A stretch of DNA of 64,000 bases from Alphaproteobacteria bacterium (GCA_016776605.1 JADHTB010000017.1:23274-87273), one strand, 5' to 3'. Shown: positions 11,148-21,179, counted from the first letter of the stretch. A program made the numbers and translations. The notes: generated from the sequence alone by a model not told the origin.

Positions 11148-12383
11148 ATGGCACTGACGGTTTTGAGCAACGGCCTGCTTTTCGATGGGCAGTCGCCCGA
11201 CTTAAAGGACGGCACCCATGTGGTGATCGAGGGCGACCGTATCAAAGAGGTCCTCCACGGCGGCGCCGTCCCAAAAGGCGACCGGGTGATCGACCTGGGC
11301 GGACGGGTGTTGATGCCGGGGCTGATCGATGCCCATGTGCATCTGATCGCCACCACGGCGGATCTGGGCAGCATCGGCAACGATCCCGCTTCGTTGACCG
11401 CCATGCGCGCCGGCCGCATTGCCGAGGGCATGTTGCGGCGCGGCTTTACCACCGTGCGGGATGCCGGCGGCGCCGACTGGGGCATGGCCATGGCAATCGA
11501 GGAAGGCCTGATCGCCGGCCCGCGTCTGTTCTATTCCGGCCGGGTGTTGAGCCAGACGGGGGGCCACGGCGATTCCCGGCCCCGGGTCTATGACTGGCAG
11601 GGCTGCCAATGCTGCCTGCCCAGCGCGCAGTTCACCGCCATCGCCGATGGCGTGGACGAGGTGCGCAAGGCGGCGCGCACGGAACTGCGCCGGGGCGCGA
11701 CACAGATCAAGATCATGGCTTCGGGCGGCGTGGCCTCGCCCACCGATCCAATCTGGAACCTGCAATATTCCGAAGACGAGATCGCGGCCGCGGTGTGGGA
11801 AGCGACATCGTGGCGCACCTACGTCATGGCGCATGCCTATACGCCCGAGGCCATCGCGCGTTGTGTGCGCCTGGGCGTGCGTTCCATCGAACATGGCAAT
11901 CTGATCGACCGGCCCACCCTGGAACTGATGCTGGAAAAGGATGCCTGGCTGGTACCCACCCTGGTAACCTACAATTCCCTGCACAAATATGGTGCCGATT
12001 ATGGTCTGCCCGCCGTCAGCATTGCCAAGGTTGACGACGTGCGGGTGCAGGGCCTGGAAGCCCTGGCCATGGCCTTTGAGGCGGGCGTCAACATCGGCCT
12101 TGGCACCGACCTGTTGGGCGGTATGCACAAGGATCAATCGAACGAGTTCACCATCCGGGCCCAGGTAATGCCGGCCCTGGACGTGCTGCGTTCCGCCACC
12201 TCGGCCAATGCCCGCCTGTTGAACCAGGAGGGCCAACTGGGCATGGTGGCGCCCGGCGCCTTGGCCGATCTGATCGCCGTCGATGGCAATCCCCTGGACG
12301 ATATTTCCTGCCTGGACGGCCAGGGCGAGGCCATCGCGCTGATCCTAAAGGGCGGCGTTTCCTTCAAGAATACCCTGGCCTGA
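11148..12383 (+). CDS. Amidohydrolase family protein (imidazolonepropionase/prolidase-like)
   Basis: GLIDAHVHL metal-binding motif, AHAYTPEAI, LGTDLLGG; start taken after GGGAGGGAACG. Confidence 0.87.
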   Translation: MALTVLSNGLLFDGQSPDLKDGTHVVIEGDRIKEVLHGGAVPKGDRVIDLGGRVLMPGLIDAHVHLIATTADLGSIGNDPASLTAMRAGRIAEGMLRRGFTTVRDAGGADWGMAMAIEEGLIAGPRLFYSGRVLSQTGGHGDSRPRVYDWQGCQCCLPSAQFTAIADGVDEVRKAARTELRRGATQIKIMASGGVASPTDPIWNLQYSEDEIAAAVWEATSWRTYVMAHAYTPEAIARCVRLGVRSIEHGNLIDRPTLELMLEKDAWLVPTLVTYNSLHKYGADYGLPAVSIAKVDDVRVQGLEALAMAFEAGVNIGLGTDLLGGMHKDQSNEFTIRAQVMPALDVLRSATSANARLLNQEGQLGMVAPGALADLIAVDGNPLDDISCLDGQGEAIALILKGGVSFKNTLA

Positions 12384-12427
12384 TATTCATCCGGGCCACG
12401 GGCCTGGATATGGGGTAATCATCCGCC

Positions 12428-13093
12428 ATGATAGAGCCCGAAGCCCAGGTCTGCCCGCTTTGCGGTGGCACGCACATCGACCCTTACCATGCCGGCAAGG
12501 CGCGCGATTATTTGCATTGCGCGACCTGCGATCTGGTGTTCGTCCCAAGCTACCAGCATCTCTCAGATAGAGAGGAAAAGGCCTATTACGATCTGCACGA
12601 CAACCAACCCGATGACCCCGGTTACCGGCGTTTCCTCGACCGGCTGTTCACACCACTGCTGCAACGCCTGACGCCGAACGCCCAGGGCCTCGACTTTGGC
12701 AGCGGCCCCGGCCCGACCCTGTCAAAAATGTTCGAGGCGGCGGGCCATCCCGTTGCCTTGTACGATCCCTATTACGCCCCTGATAAAGCCGTGCTGTCCG
12801 CCGCCTACGATTTCATTACCTTGAGCGAGGTCGCCGAACATTTGGCCCAGCCGGGCACGGAACTGGATCGCCTGTGGGCCCGCCTGGCCCCCGGCGGCTG
12901 GCTGGGCATCATGACCAAACGGGTCCGCGACCAGACGGCATTCAAGACCTGGCACTACATCACTGACCCGACCCACATCGCCTTCTTTTCGGAGGCGACC
13001 TTCCAGTGGCTGGCCGGGCGCTGGTCAGCCATGGGGACGCCCGCAGCCCTGGTCATCGCGGGCAACGATGTGGTGTTGATCGGCAAGAGCTAG
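12428..13093 (+). CDS. Class I SAM methyltransferase with N-terminal zinc-ribbon-like CPLCGG
   Basis: CPLCGG...CATCDLVF then LDFGSGPGPTLSK. Confidence 0.82.
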   Translation: MIEPEAQVCPLCGGTHIDPYHAGKARDYLHCATCDLVFVPSYQHLSDREEKAYYDLHDNQPDDPGYRRFLDRLFTPLLQRLTPNAQGLDFGSGPGPTLSKMFEAAGHPVALYDPYYAPDKAVLSAAYDFITLSEVAEHLAQPGTELDRLWARLAPGGWLGIMTKRVRDQTAFKTWHYITDPTHIAFFSEATFQWLAGRWSAMGTPAALVIAGNDVVLIGKS

Positions 13094-14280
13094 ATAACGT
13101 TTTCCTGACGCAGGGCGGCGATGGCGTCAGCATCAAGGTTCAGCCATTCGACCAGAACTTCATCGGTCTGCTGGCCCAGGGTTGGCACGGCACGATGGGT
13201 TTCGACCGGCGTATCGGTCAGGCGGATCGGATTGCCCTGCATCCGCACGGGGCCCAGTTTTGCGTGCCCGACTTCGATGATCTGACCACGGTGTTTAACC
13301 TGTGGGTTTTCGGCCAGATCGCTGACATCCGCCAGGCGGGCGCAGGGCACTCCAGCGGCTACCAAATGCTCCAGCAGCCAGTCCCGGTCGTGGCGCAGGA
13401 ACCACCCCGCCACGGTTTCATCAACCAGATCGGCATTTTCCAGCCGCTCCGGCGGCGTGGCGAAGCGGGGATCGTCCATCACCCCGGACTCGCCCATGAT
13501 CTCGAGCAGGGCTTCGAAATGTTTTTGATTGCCGGCCATCAGATGCAGGCGTTCGCCATCCCGGGTGCGATAGGTATTGGTCGGCGCGCTATAGCGGTCG
13601 CGGTTGCCCTTGCGTCCCATCACCGTGCCGTCGCGATGATGTTCGGCCACCGCCGTCATCAAAAACGACATGGCGGTATCCAGCAGAGGCACATCGACCA
13701 CCTGGCCGCGTCCGGTCCGCGCCCGCGCGTGCAGGGCGGCCATTACGCCCAGGGCGGCGTTGGTGCCGGTAGAATAGTCGATCACGATGGAACCAAACAT
13801 CGTCGCCTCGCCGTCGGGGCTGCCCGTCAGCTGCATCAGGCCGCCTTCGGCCTGGGCGATGGCGTCGAACGCGGGCCGCGTGGCCCAGGGGCCGTCCTGC
13901 CCGAAGCCTGAAATACGCGCCATCACCAGACGCGGGTTCAAGGCGCTGACCTCGTCCCAGCCAAAGCCCATGGCCTCCATGGTGCCGGGGCGAAAATTTT
14001 CCACCAGAACATCGGCCTCCCCGATCAGCGAAGCAAGGATCTCGCGGCCCCTTGGATGGCGTAAATCCAGCGTCAGGGAGCGCTTGTTGCGGTTGAACAT
14101 CAGCATATAGAGCTTGTCATCACCCGTCGCGGCACCAGGACCGCGCATGATGTCACCCGTATCGGGTTTCTCGACCTTGATCACGTCGGCCCCGAAATCA
14201 CCCAGCATCTGGGCGCAATAAGGCCCAGAGACATAGCGCGCCAGGTCGAGCACCTTTATCCCGTCAAGCGCACCGGCCAT
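13090..14280 (-). CDS. CaiB/BaiF (family III) CoA transferase
   Basis: KVLDLARYVSGPYCAQMLGDFGADVIKVE, NRNKRSLTLDL. Confidence 0.92.
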   Translation of the reverse strand: MAGALDGIKVLDLARYVSGPYCAQMLGDFGADVIKVEKPDTGDIMRGPGAATGDDKLYMLMFNRNKRSLTLDLRHPRGREILASLIGEADVLVENFRPGTMEAMGFGWDEVSALNPRLVMARISGFGQDGPWATRPAFDAIAQAEGGLMQLTGSPDGEATMFGSIVIDYSTGTNAALGVMAALHARARTGRGQVVDVPLLDTAMSFLMTAVAEHHRDGTVMGRKGNRDRYSAPTNTYRTRDGERLHLMAGNQKHFEALLEIMGESGVMDDPRFATPPERLENADLVDETVAGWFLRHDRDWLLEHLVAAGVPCARLADVSDLAENPQVKHRGQIIEVGHAKLGPVRMQGNPIRLTDTPVETHRAVPTLGQQTDEVLVEWLNLDADAIAALRQENVI

Positions 14281-14296
14281 TGGGCATCGCCTCCTT

Positions 14297-14332
14297 TATT
14301 ACCAGCTACCCGTATATTACCAGCTACCCGTA
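14297..14332. repeat. 2 x 18-bp exact tandem repeat
   Basis: TATTACCAGCTACCCGTA repeated twice. Confidence 0.97.
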
Positions 14333-14757
14333 TTTTCCATCGAGGCCCATGGTTCTTGCGGTGGCAGGGCATCACCGTCCTGCAACAGCTCGATCGAAAT
14401 ATTGTCCGGGCTGCGGACAAAGGCCATATAGCCGTCGCGGGGCGGCCGGTTGATGGTGACGCCCGCATCCATCAGGCTTTGACAGGTTTGGTAAATGTTA
14501 TCGACCTGAAACGCCAGGTGGCCAAAGTTTCGCCCGCCCGGATAGTCTTCCGGGTCCCAATTATAGGTCAGCTCGACAACCGGCGCCTTGGTCGCCCTGG
14601 CCGCGTCCTCGTCCGCCGAGGCAGCGAGAAATATGTTGGTGTAGCGGCCCTTTTCACTTTCACTGCGCCGGGTTTCGACCATGCCCAGCAGGTCACAGAA
14701 AAAATGCAGCGTTTCGTCAAGGTTCGAGACACGAACCATGGTGTGAAGATATCTCAT
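14317..14757 (-). CDS. VOC/glyoxalase family protein (lactoylglutathione lyase-like)
   Basis: [43 protein letters not shown]. Confidence 0.87.
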   Translation of the reverse strand: MRYLHTMVRVSNLDETLHFFCDLLGMVETRRSESEKGRYTNIFLAASADEDAARATKAPVVELTYNWDPEDYPGGRNFGHLAFQVDNIYQTCQSLMDAGVTINRPPRDGYMAFVRSPDNISIELLQDGDALPPQEPWASMENTGSW

Positions 14758-14836
14758 GCGTGGTTCCGCTTCTTGGGTTTAGAATGATCGGGTAATTAGA
14801 ATATCCGGTAATGCCCTGGCAGAACACCACCTATCG

Positions 14837-16099
14837 ATGGAGCCCCCTAGCCATTTAAGGAAGACGCCCGTGGACAGCAACATATCATCCGAAAGCAAGC
14901 CCGCCTTGCACGGCATTAAAATTCTGGATCTGACCCAGTTCGAGGCTGGACCGTCTTGTACGGAAGCCCTGGCCTGGATGGGCGCGGAAGTGGTCAAGGT
15001 TGAAGAGCCGAAAATGGGGGAACCGGGACGCTGGAGCTTTTCCGACGAACCAGGCGTGGATGCGAACTATTTCCTGTACTTCAATCTCAACAAACGCAGC
15101 ATCACCTGCAACCTCAAGGACGACGAGGGCAAGGCCTTGCTGGTCAAGTTGATCGAAAACGTCGATGTGGTGATCGAAAACATGGCGCCGGGCACGTTTG
15201 CCCGATTGGGTTTTGACTATGAACGTCTAAACGCGATCAACCCCCGGGTAATCTTCGCCCAGATCAAGGGCTTCGCGCCGGACAGCCCGCACGCGAACTA
15301 TCTCTCCTTCGATATGATCGCCCAGGCGACGGGAGGCACCATGGGGATCAACGGCGCGGCGGGCGGCCCGCCGGTCAGGCCGGGCTCCACCATCGGCGAT
15401 ACCGGCACCGGCATGCTTTGCGCCATGGGCATTCTGGGCGCGCTGTTCCAACGGCATACCACGGGTCGCGGCCAGCATATTCAGATCGCCATGCGCGATG
15501 CCATGTTGAACTATTGCCGGACAGCGATGAGCAAGCAGGTGCCGTCCGATACCGCCCTGCCCCGGGCGGGCAACGATATCGTCGGCTCCTCCCCTGGCGG
15601 TCTTTATCCGTGCAAACCAGGCGGGGCGGACGACCATTGCTTCATCTTCGCCTCACGAGCCAACGAAGAACACTGGCGCCGGCTGGCCCGCATCATCGGA
15701 CGCGAAGATATGATTGACGATCCAAGCCTGCAGGATCCCTCGGCCCGCTACGAGGCCCGGGACGTCGTCAATACGGCAATTATCGAGTGGACCATGCAGC
15801 ACACCAAAGAGGAAGTGATGCAGGCCGTGGCCGGGGCCGGCGTGCCCTGCGGCGCGGTTTACAATACCCTCGAACTGATGCATGACCCGGACCTGCATGC
15901 CCGCGGCATCATGACCAAGATCGATCATCCCCAGCGTGGCGAGGTCAACGTCGCCGGATGGCCGGTTAAGATGTCGGACAGCTATGTGCCTGTCGTGTCC
16001 TCGCCTCTGCTGGGGGCTGACAATGAAGCCATCTACGGCGACTGGCTCGGCTGTTCCAAGGATGAAGTCAGAGATATGCGCGAGCGCAAGGTTATTTAA
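14837..16099 (+). CDS. CaiB/BaiF CoA transferase (formyl-CoA transferase-like)
   Basis: KILDLTQFEAGPSCTEALAWMGAEVVKVEEP; NLNKRSITCNLK. Confidence 0.9.
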   Translation: MEPPSHLRKTPVDSNISSESKPALHGIKILDLTQFEAGPSCTEALAWMGAEVVKVEEPKMGEPGRWSFSDEPGVDANYFLYFNLNKRSITCNLKDDEGKALLVKLIENVDVVIENMAPGTFARLGFDYERLNAINPRVIFAQIKGFAPDSPHANYLSFDMIAQATGGTMGINGAAGGPPVRPGSTIGDTGTGMLCAMGILGALFQRHTTGRGQHIQIAMRDAMLNYCRTAMSKQVPSDTALPRAGNDIVGSSPGGLYPCKPGGADDHCFIFASRANEEHWRRLARIIGREDMIDDPSLQDPSARYEARDVVNTAIIEWTMQHTKEEVMQAVAGAGVPCGAVYNTLELMHDPDLHARGIMTKIDHPQRGEVNVAGWPVKMSDSYVPVVSSPLLGADNEAIYGDWLGCSKDEVRDMRERKVI

Positions 16100-16155
16100 A
16101 ACAGATACGAAGCATTCCACGAAAACCAATCCACGAATAAACATGGGAGATAAAA

Positions 16156-17811
16156 ATGGCTAAGGTCACTGGCGCCACATTGCTGGCGAGAAGTCTGAAA
16201 CAACAAGGCGTCGAGTATATGTTCGGGATTGTCGGCTTTCCCGTACAACCGATTGCCGCGGCCGCACAGGAAGCGGGCATCAAATATATCGGCATGCGGA
16301 ACGAACAGTCAGCCTCCTACGCGGCCCAGGCCGCCGGCTATCTGACCGGACGGCCCGGCGCCTGTCTGACGGTTTCAGGCCCCGGCGTCGTGCATGGCCT
16401 GGCGGGCCTGGCCAATGCGCAACAGAATTGCTGGCCGATGATCATGATCGGTGGCGCCTCGCCCACCTATCAAAATGGCATGGGCGGCTTCCAGGAAGAG
16501 CGCCAGGTGGAAATTGCCTCTCCCTTCTGCAAATTTGCCCATGCGGTCGAACATGTTCACCGGGTACCTTTTTATGTAGAGCTGGCGATCCGCAATTCCA
16601 TCTACGGACGTCCGGGTGCTGTCTATCTGGATATGCCCGACGATATTATCCAGGGCGAGGTGGACGAGGACGAAGTCCAGATGATGGCCACCATCCCCGA
16701 ACCGCCACGGATGCAGGCGGTCTCCGAGAATATCGAGGCGGCCCTTGATGCCATGGAGTCGGCTGAGCGGCCCCTGGTCATCGTCGGCAAGGGCATGGCC
16801 TGGTCACGGGCCGAGGACGAGGTCCGGGCCTTCATCGAACGCACCCAGCTGCCGTTCCTGGCCTCGCCCATGGGCAAGGGCGTGCTGGACGATAATCACC
16901 CCCTCTCGGTCGGCGCCGCGCGCAGCCATGCCTTGAAGGAAGCCGATGTCGTCTTCCTGATGGGTGCGCGGTTGAACTGGATCATGCATTACGGCCAGTC
17001 ACCGCGTTTCTCCAAGAATGTCCGAGTTGTACAACTGGACATCTCGCCGGAGGCAATCGGCAACAACGTACCGACCGAGGTGGCGTTGGTGGGTGATGGC
17101 AAGACCATCGTCGGGCAGCTCAACACGGCGCTGGAGAACCGCCAGTGGTTCTATCCCTCGGGCACCGATTGGATGAAGGCAATCGCGGAAAAGGCTGACG
17201 CCAATGCCAAGGCGATCCAGCCGATGATCGACGACAATTCCACCCCGACGAATTATTACCGGGCCCTGAAGGATATCAGCGCCTGGGCCACCGAGGACGC
17301 GGTGATTATTGGCGAGGGCGCCAATACCATGGACATCGGCCGCACCCAATTGCCCAACGCGGCGCCCAGACTGCGCCTGGATGCCGGCAGCTATGGCACC
17401 ATGGGCATTGGCATGGGCTTTGCCGTCGCGGCAGCCGTGGTGCATCCCGAACGGCCGATCATTTCGGTCTCGGGCGACTCCGCGATCGGCTTTTCCGGTA
17501 TGGAGATGGAGACCGCCTGCCGCCACAATCTGCCGATCAAGATCGTAGTGCTGAACAACGGCGGCATTGGCAAGGGCATTGCGGAATTCCCCACCGATGA
17601 ACCCCTGCCCCCCGGTGTGCTGACCATCGGCGCGCGCTATGACCTGATGATGGAAGCCTTTGGCGGCAAGGGCTTTTTTGTGGAAGATCCCGCCGACCTG
17701 GCCGGCGTCCTGGAACAGGCCAAGGCCCACAATGGCCCAACCCTGGTCAATGTCGTCCTGCATCCGGAAGCGGGCCGCAAGCCGCAACAGTTCGGCTGGT
17801 TGACGACTTGA
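16156..17811 (+). CDS. ThDP-dependent 2-hydroxyacyl-CoA lyase / oxalyl-CoA decarboxylase family
   Basis: YMFGIVGFPVQPIAAAAQEAGIKYIGMRNEQSASYAAQAAGYLTGRPG; VSGPGVVHGLAGLANA; C-terminal GDSAIGFSGMEMETA ThDP motif. Confidence 0.85.
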   Translation: MAKVTGATLLARSLKQQGVEYMFGIVGFPVQPIAAAAQEAGIKYIGMRNEQSASYAAQAAGYLTGRPGACLTVSGPGVVHGLAGLANAQQNCWPMIMIGGASPTYQNGMGGFQEERQVEIASPFCKFAHAVEHVHRVPFYVELAIRNSIYGRPGAVYLDMPDDIIQGEVDEDEVQMMATIPEPPRMQAVSENIEAALDAMESAERPLVIVGKGMAWSRAEDEVRAFIERTQLPFLASPMGKGVLDDNHPLSVGAARSHALKEADVVFLMGARLNWIMHYGQSPRFSKNVRVVQLDISPEAIGNNVPTEVALVGDGKTIVGQLNTALENRQWFYPSGTDWMKAIAEKADANAKAIQPMIDDNSTPTNYYRALKDISAWATEDAVIIGEGANTMDIGRTQLPNAAPRLRLDAGSYGTMGIGMGFAVAAAVVHPERPIISVSGDSAIGFSGMEMETACRHNLPIKIVVLNNGGIGKGIAEFPTDEPLPPGVLTIGARYDLMMEAFGGKGFFVEDPADLAGVLEQAKAHNGPTLVNVVLHPEAGRKPQQFGWLTT

Positions 17812-17846
17812 TTTTGGGCTTGGATTGACGTTGGGGGAGATAAGAC

Positions 17847-18596
17847 ATGCGCTTGAAAAATAAGGTGGCGATTGTTACCGGTGCCGCCTCGGGCATGGGG
17901 GCATCGACGGCGAAGCTATTCGCCGCCGAAGGCGCCAAGGTGATCGTGGCGGATCTGATGCAGGCCGAGGGCGAGGCGGTGGTGGCCGAAATTGCCGCCG
18001 CCGGCGGCGAGGCCCGGTTTCAGATGCTCAATGTGACGAGCGAAGGGGACTGGGAGAGCCTGGTTGCCGACACCATGGGGGCTTATGGCCAGGTCGACAT
18101 CCTGGTGAACAACGCCGGGGTGAGCGGCAGCAACCCAGATCGGTTGAGCATAGACACCTGGGACGAACAGATGAACGTCAATGCCAAAGGGGTATTCCTG
18201 GGCATGCGGGCGGTGGTTCCCACGATGCAGCAGGCTGGCCGGGGCTCGATTGTGAATATCTCGTCCATCTCCGGGTTCGTCGGGCAAAAATTCGTCCACA
18301 TGGGTTATAACGCCGCGAAAGGCGCGGTGCGGCTGGCGACCAAGGCCGCCGCCGTGCAGTTCGCCGGCGATAATATCCGGGTCAATTCGGTCCATCCCGG
18401 CGTCATGCCCGCCATGCGAACCTCGCAGATGACCGCCGATCCAGAGGTGCGCCGAAAAATGCTGTCGGCCATACCCATGGGGCGCGAGGGCGGCGTCGAG
18501 GAAGTCGCCTATACGAACCTGTTCCTGGCCAGCGACGAAGCCTCCTACATCACCGGCATCGAAGTCCCGGTGGACGGCGGCTATCTGGCTATGTAG
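17847..18596 (+). CDS. SDR-family oxidoreductase
   Basis: TGAASGMGAS, NNAG, YNAAKGA. Confidence 0.9.
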   Translation: MRLKNKVAIVTGAASGMGASTAKLFAAEGAKVIVADLMQAEGEAVVAEIAAAGGEARFQMLNVTSEGDWESLVADTMGAYGQVDILVNNAGVSGSNPDRLSIDTWDEQMNVNAKGVFLGMRAVVPTMQQAGRGSIVNISSISGFVGQKFVHMGYNAAKGAVRLATKAAAVQFAGDNIRVNSVHPGVMPAMRTSQMTADPEVRRKMLSAIPMGREGGVEEVAYTNLFLASDEASYITGIEVPVDGGYLAM

Positions 18597-18660
18597 CGCG
18601 GCTTGGGCTCAGTGCCATTTTTGCCTTGGGCCATCGCCGAAATTCAAGTGACCAACCGAG

Positions 18661-18733
18661 GCCGCGACGGCGGCCCGGCGCCCCCGCGCCGCCCGCGCGG
18701 AGCGGTGCGCTTTGGCGCACAAGCGCGAGCGAC
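18661..18733. repeat. Dispersed GC-rich repeat, copy A
   Basis: GCCGCGACGGCGGCCCGGCGCCCC... shared with 58902-58974, ungapped through most of its length; embedded GTGCGC..GCGCAC hairpin. Confidence 0.88.
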
Positions 18734-18757
18734 TAGACCACATTTATAAAAGATAGA

Positions 18758-18783
18758 CCCGTTTCGAATTTTGTCGAAACGGG
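18758..18783. terminator. Intergenic hairpin, possible terminator between convergent genes
   Basis: CCCGTTTCGA - ATTTTG - TCGAAACGGG. Confidence 0.6.
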
Positions 18784-18784
18784 A

Positions 18785-19921
18785 TTAGGGCGCGAACTGG
18801 ACCCGTTGCGGGATTTCCGACAGGGCCTGGACGGTGCCGGCCACCAGATCGGCCATGATATCGGCCGCGGGGCGGCGTTCGGTCAGCAGGCCCGCGCCCT
18901 GGCCCGCCGCATTCATGTACAGATCCCAACGGTCCGCCTGTTGGGCCGCGCTTATAAAATCCTCCATCAAGACGCGCTGATGCGGCGAGGGTAGCGGTTC
19001 CAGCCCCGATTGCGCCCAGGCATCAGTGACCACGCTGCGCTTGGCGCGCAGGGTCTTGCCGGTCCAGGCCTGGGAGATACGAAAATCCGTGGCCTTGCCG
19101 GCAACGATGTCATCCTTGACCACGTTCGGCAGGGCGCATTCCTCGGATACCAGAAAGGCGGTACCGACCCAGACCCCGATGGCGCCAAGGGCAAGTGCTG
19201 CGGCAATACCCCTGCCCCCGACAATGCCCCCCGCCGCCACCACGGGCACGGGGGCAATCGCCTCGACCGACTGGGCCACCAGGGGCAAGGTGGCGACGGG
19301 GCCTGTATGACCACCGCCTTCCGTGCCCTGGCAGACCACGATATCGACGCCGGCATCGCGGTTGCGTTCGGCGTTGCGGACCGTGCCGGCCAGACCGATC
19401 ACCACCATGCCCTGTTTCCGGGCGCGGGGAATAATTCGGGCCGGATCGCCCAGGCCGGCGGCAAAGATCGGCACTTCCTCTTCCAGCACCACCTGGATCT
19501 GCGCCTCGGCATAAACATCGGAATTGACGATATCGTTCTCCATCGGCGCGGGCGGCAAATCAAAGCGTTCCAGCAATTCGTGCATGAAGGCCACATGGGC
19601 CGGAAAATCACGGCGCAACTCTTCGCGCACGCCGGTGCGCGTGGTGGAGGCGGCGGCAAGAGAGGCGGGCAGCAACAGATCGACGCCGAACGGTTTATCG
19701 GTCAACTGGCGCACCCGCTGGATACGCCGGCGCACCTCTTCGGGCGACAGGGCAGAGCCGCCCAGCACACCGCAGCCCCCCGCATTCGACACCGCCGCCA
19801 CCAACTCGGGCGGCGTGCCCATGCCCCAAACTCCCATGCCGGCCAGCATGATGGGATATTCGACCTGCAAAATATCACAGAGCTCGGTACGCAGGATGGG
19901 GCGGGTCACTGGATGGGTCAT
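18785..19921 (-). CDS. Nitronate monooxygenase family protein
   Basis: PIMLAGMGVWGMGTPPELVAAVSNAGGCGVLGG; QGTEGGGHTG. Confidence 0.88.
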   Translation of the reverse strand: MTHPVTRPILRTELCDILQVEYPIMLAGMGVWGMGTPPELVAAVSNAGGCGVLGGSALSPEEVRRRIQRVRQLTDKPFGVDLLLPASLAAASTTRTGVREELRRDFPAHVAFMHELLERFDLPPAPMENDIVNSDVYAEAQIQVVLEEEVPIFAAGLGDPARIIPRARKQGMVVIGLAGTVRNAERNRDAGVDIVVCQGTEGGGHTGPVATLPLVAQSVEAIAPVPVVAAGGIVGGRGIAAALALGAIGVWVGTAFLVSEECALPNVVKDDIVAGKATDFRISQAWTGKTLRAKRSVVTDAWAQSGLEPLPSPHQRVLMEDFISAAQQADRWDLYMNAAGQGAGLLTERRPAADIMADLVAGTVQALSEIPQRVQFAP

Positions 19922-19993
19922 GGGAGGGCACGCTTCTCTACATGTGGTTGGAATTGCTATACCCTAGCTTAGGACAAACAAGGAGAGTTAGAA

Positions 19994-20629
19994 ATGGCAG
20001 ATGAAACGCCACAAGATTTCGTCGAAGACGAACAGGATTTGCGCGGCCGGTATGACGCGGTCAGCACCTTGGCGGCGCAAAAATCCGTTCCCACCCTGGA
20101 ACCCCACAGCCGGCGGTTTATCGAACTTTCGCCGTTTCTGTGCATCGCCTCCGCCGACCCCGACGGTCCGGCGGATGTCTCGCCCCGTGGCGATGCCCCT
20201 GGCTTTGTCAAAGTGCTGGATGACCGCACCCTGTTGATCCCGGACCGGATTGGCAACAACCGCCTGGATACCTTCGCCAATATCACCAAAAATCCATACA
20301 TCGGCCTGATTTTTCTGGTCCCCGGCGTGAACGAAACCTTGCGCGTCAACGGTCAGGCGCGAATCTGTACCGATACAGAGGTACTGGCGGAATTTGAAGT
20401 GCGAGGCAAGGTGCCGAAAACCGGCCTGCTGGTCGCCGTCGAAGAGGTGCTGTTTCAATGCGCCAAGGCGCTGATGCGGTCCCGCCTGTGGGAGGACGAT
20501 TACCGGGTTGAACGAAAAGCCGCCATGCCGCCCCTGGGCCATATGATCCGTGATCAGATCGGCGCGTCGCAATCAGCCGATGAGGTCGAGGCCCACGTGC
20601 AAACAAGTTTGAAAGAGCGGATGTATTAA
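19994..20629 (+). CDS. Pyridoxamine 5'-phosphate oxidase family flavoprotein
   Basis: FLCIASADPDGPADVSPRGDAPGFVKVLDDRTLLIPDRIGNNRLDT. Confidence 0.88.
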   Translation: MADETPQDFVEDEQDLRGRYDAVSTLAAQKSVPTLEPHSRRFIELSPFLCIASADPDGPADVSPRGDAPGFVKVLDDRTLLIPDRIGNNRLDTFANITKNPYIGLIFLVPGVNETLRVNGQARICTDTEVLAEFEVRGKVPKTGLLVAVEEVLFQCAKALMRSRLWEDDYRVERKAAMPPLGHMIRDQIGASQSADEVEAHVQTSLKERMY

Positions 20630-21177
20630 TGGCGAAATTGTATCTGGTGCGCCATGGTCAGGCCGCCGCCTCGTGGGGCGAGGACCCAGATCCGGGCCTG
20701 AACGACCTGGGTCACGGCCAGGCCGCGGCAATGGCGGCGGCAATGGCGCCCCTGGGGCCGCTGAGCATGATCGTCTCGCCATTGCAGCGAACGCGGGAGA
20801 CGGCGCAACCGCTGGAAACCGCCTGGAACATCAGCGCCGCCGTGGTGCCGGCGATCCGCGAAATCCCCTCGCCCACGGACGATTTAATCAACCGCAGTGA
20901 ATGGCTGGCCAGGGTCATGTCCGGCACCTGGGCCGAGGCGGATGCCTGGCTGCATCCCTGGCGTCAGGGCGTGATCGATACTCTGTTGGGATTGCGGGAA
21001 GACAGCGTCGTCGTCAGCCACTTCGTCGTCATCAACGCCGCCGTCGGCGCCGCCCAGGACGATGACCGGGTAAGGCTGTTTCGGCCCAACAATTGTTCCA
21101 TCACCGTGCTGGAATCGGACGGCGAAAACCTGCGGCTGGTCGAATTGGGCGCGGCGCTCGAGACCAGGATCGGCTAA
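20629..21177 (+). CDS. Histidine phosphatase (phosphoglycerate mutase-like) family protein
   Basis: LYLVRHGQAAASWGEDPDPGLNDLGHGQA. Confidence 0.88.
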   Translation: MAKLYLVRHGQAAASWGEDPDPGLNDLGHGQAAAMAAAMAPLGPLSMIVSPLQRTRETAQPLETAWNISAAVVPAIREIPSPTDDLINRSEWLARVMSGTWAEADAWLHPWRQGVIDTLLGLREDSVVVSHFVVINAAVGAAQDDDRVRLFRPNNCSITVLESDGENLRLVELGAALETRIG

Positions 21178-21179
21178 GA

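Noticed and set aside
11202-12236. 344-aa minus-strand ORF opposite the amidohydrolase
   Set aside because: Antisense artefact; the plus strand has clear amidohydrolase motifs.
16115-16137. Repeated TCCACGAA upstream of the HACL-like gene
   Set aside because: Only 8 bp repeated with 14-bp spacing; weak compared with the other tandem duplications.
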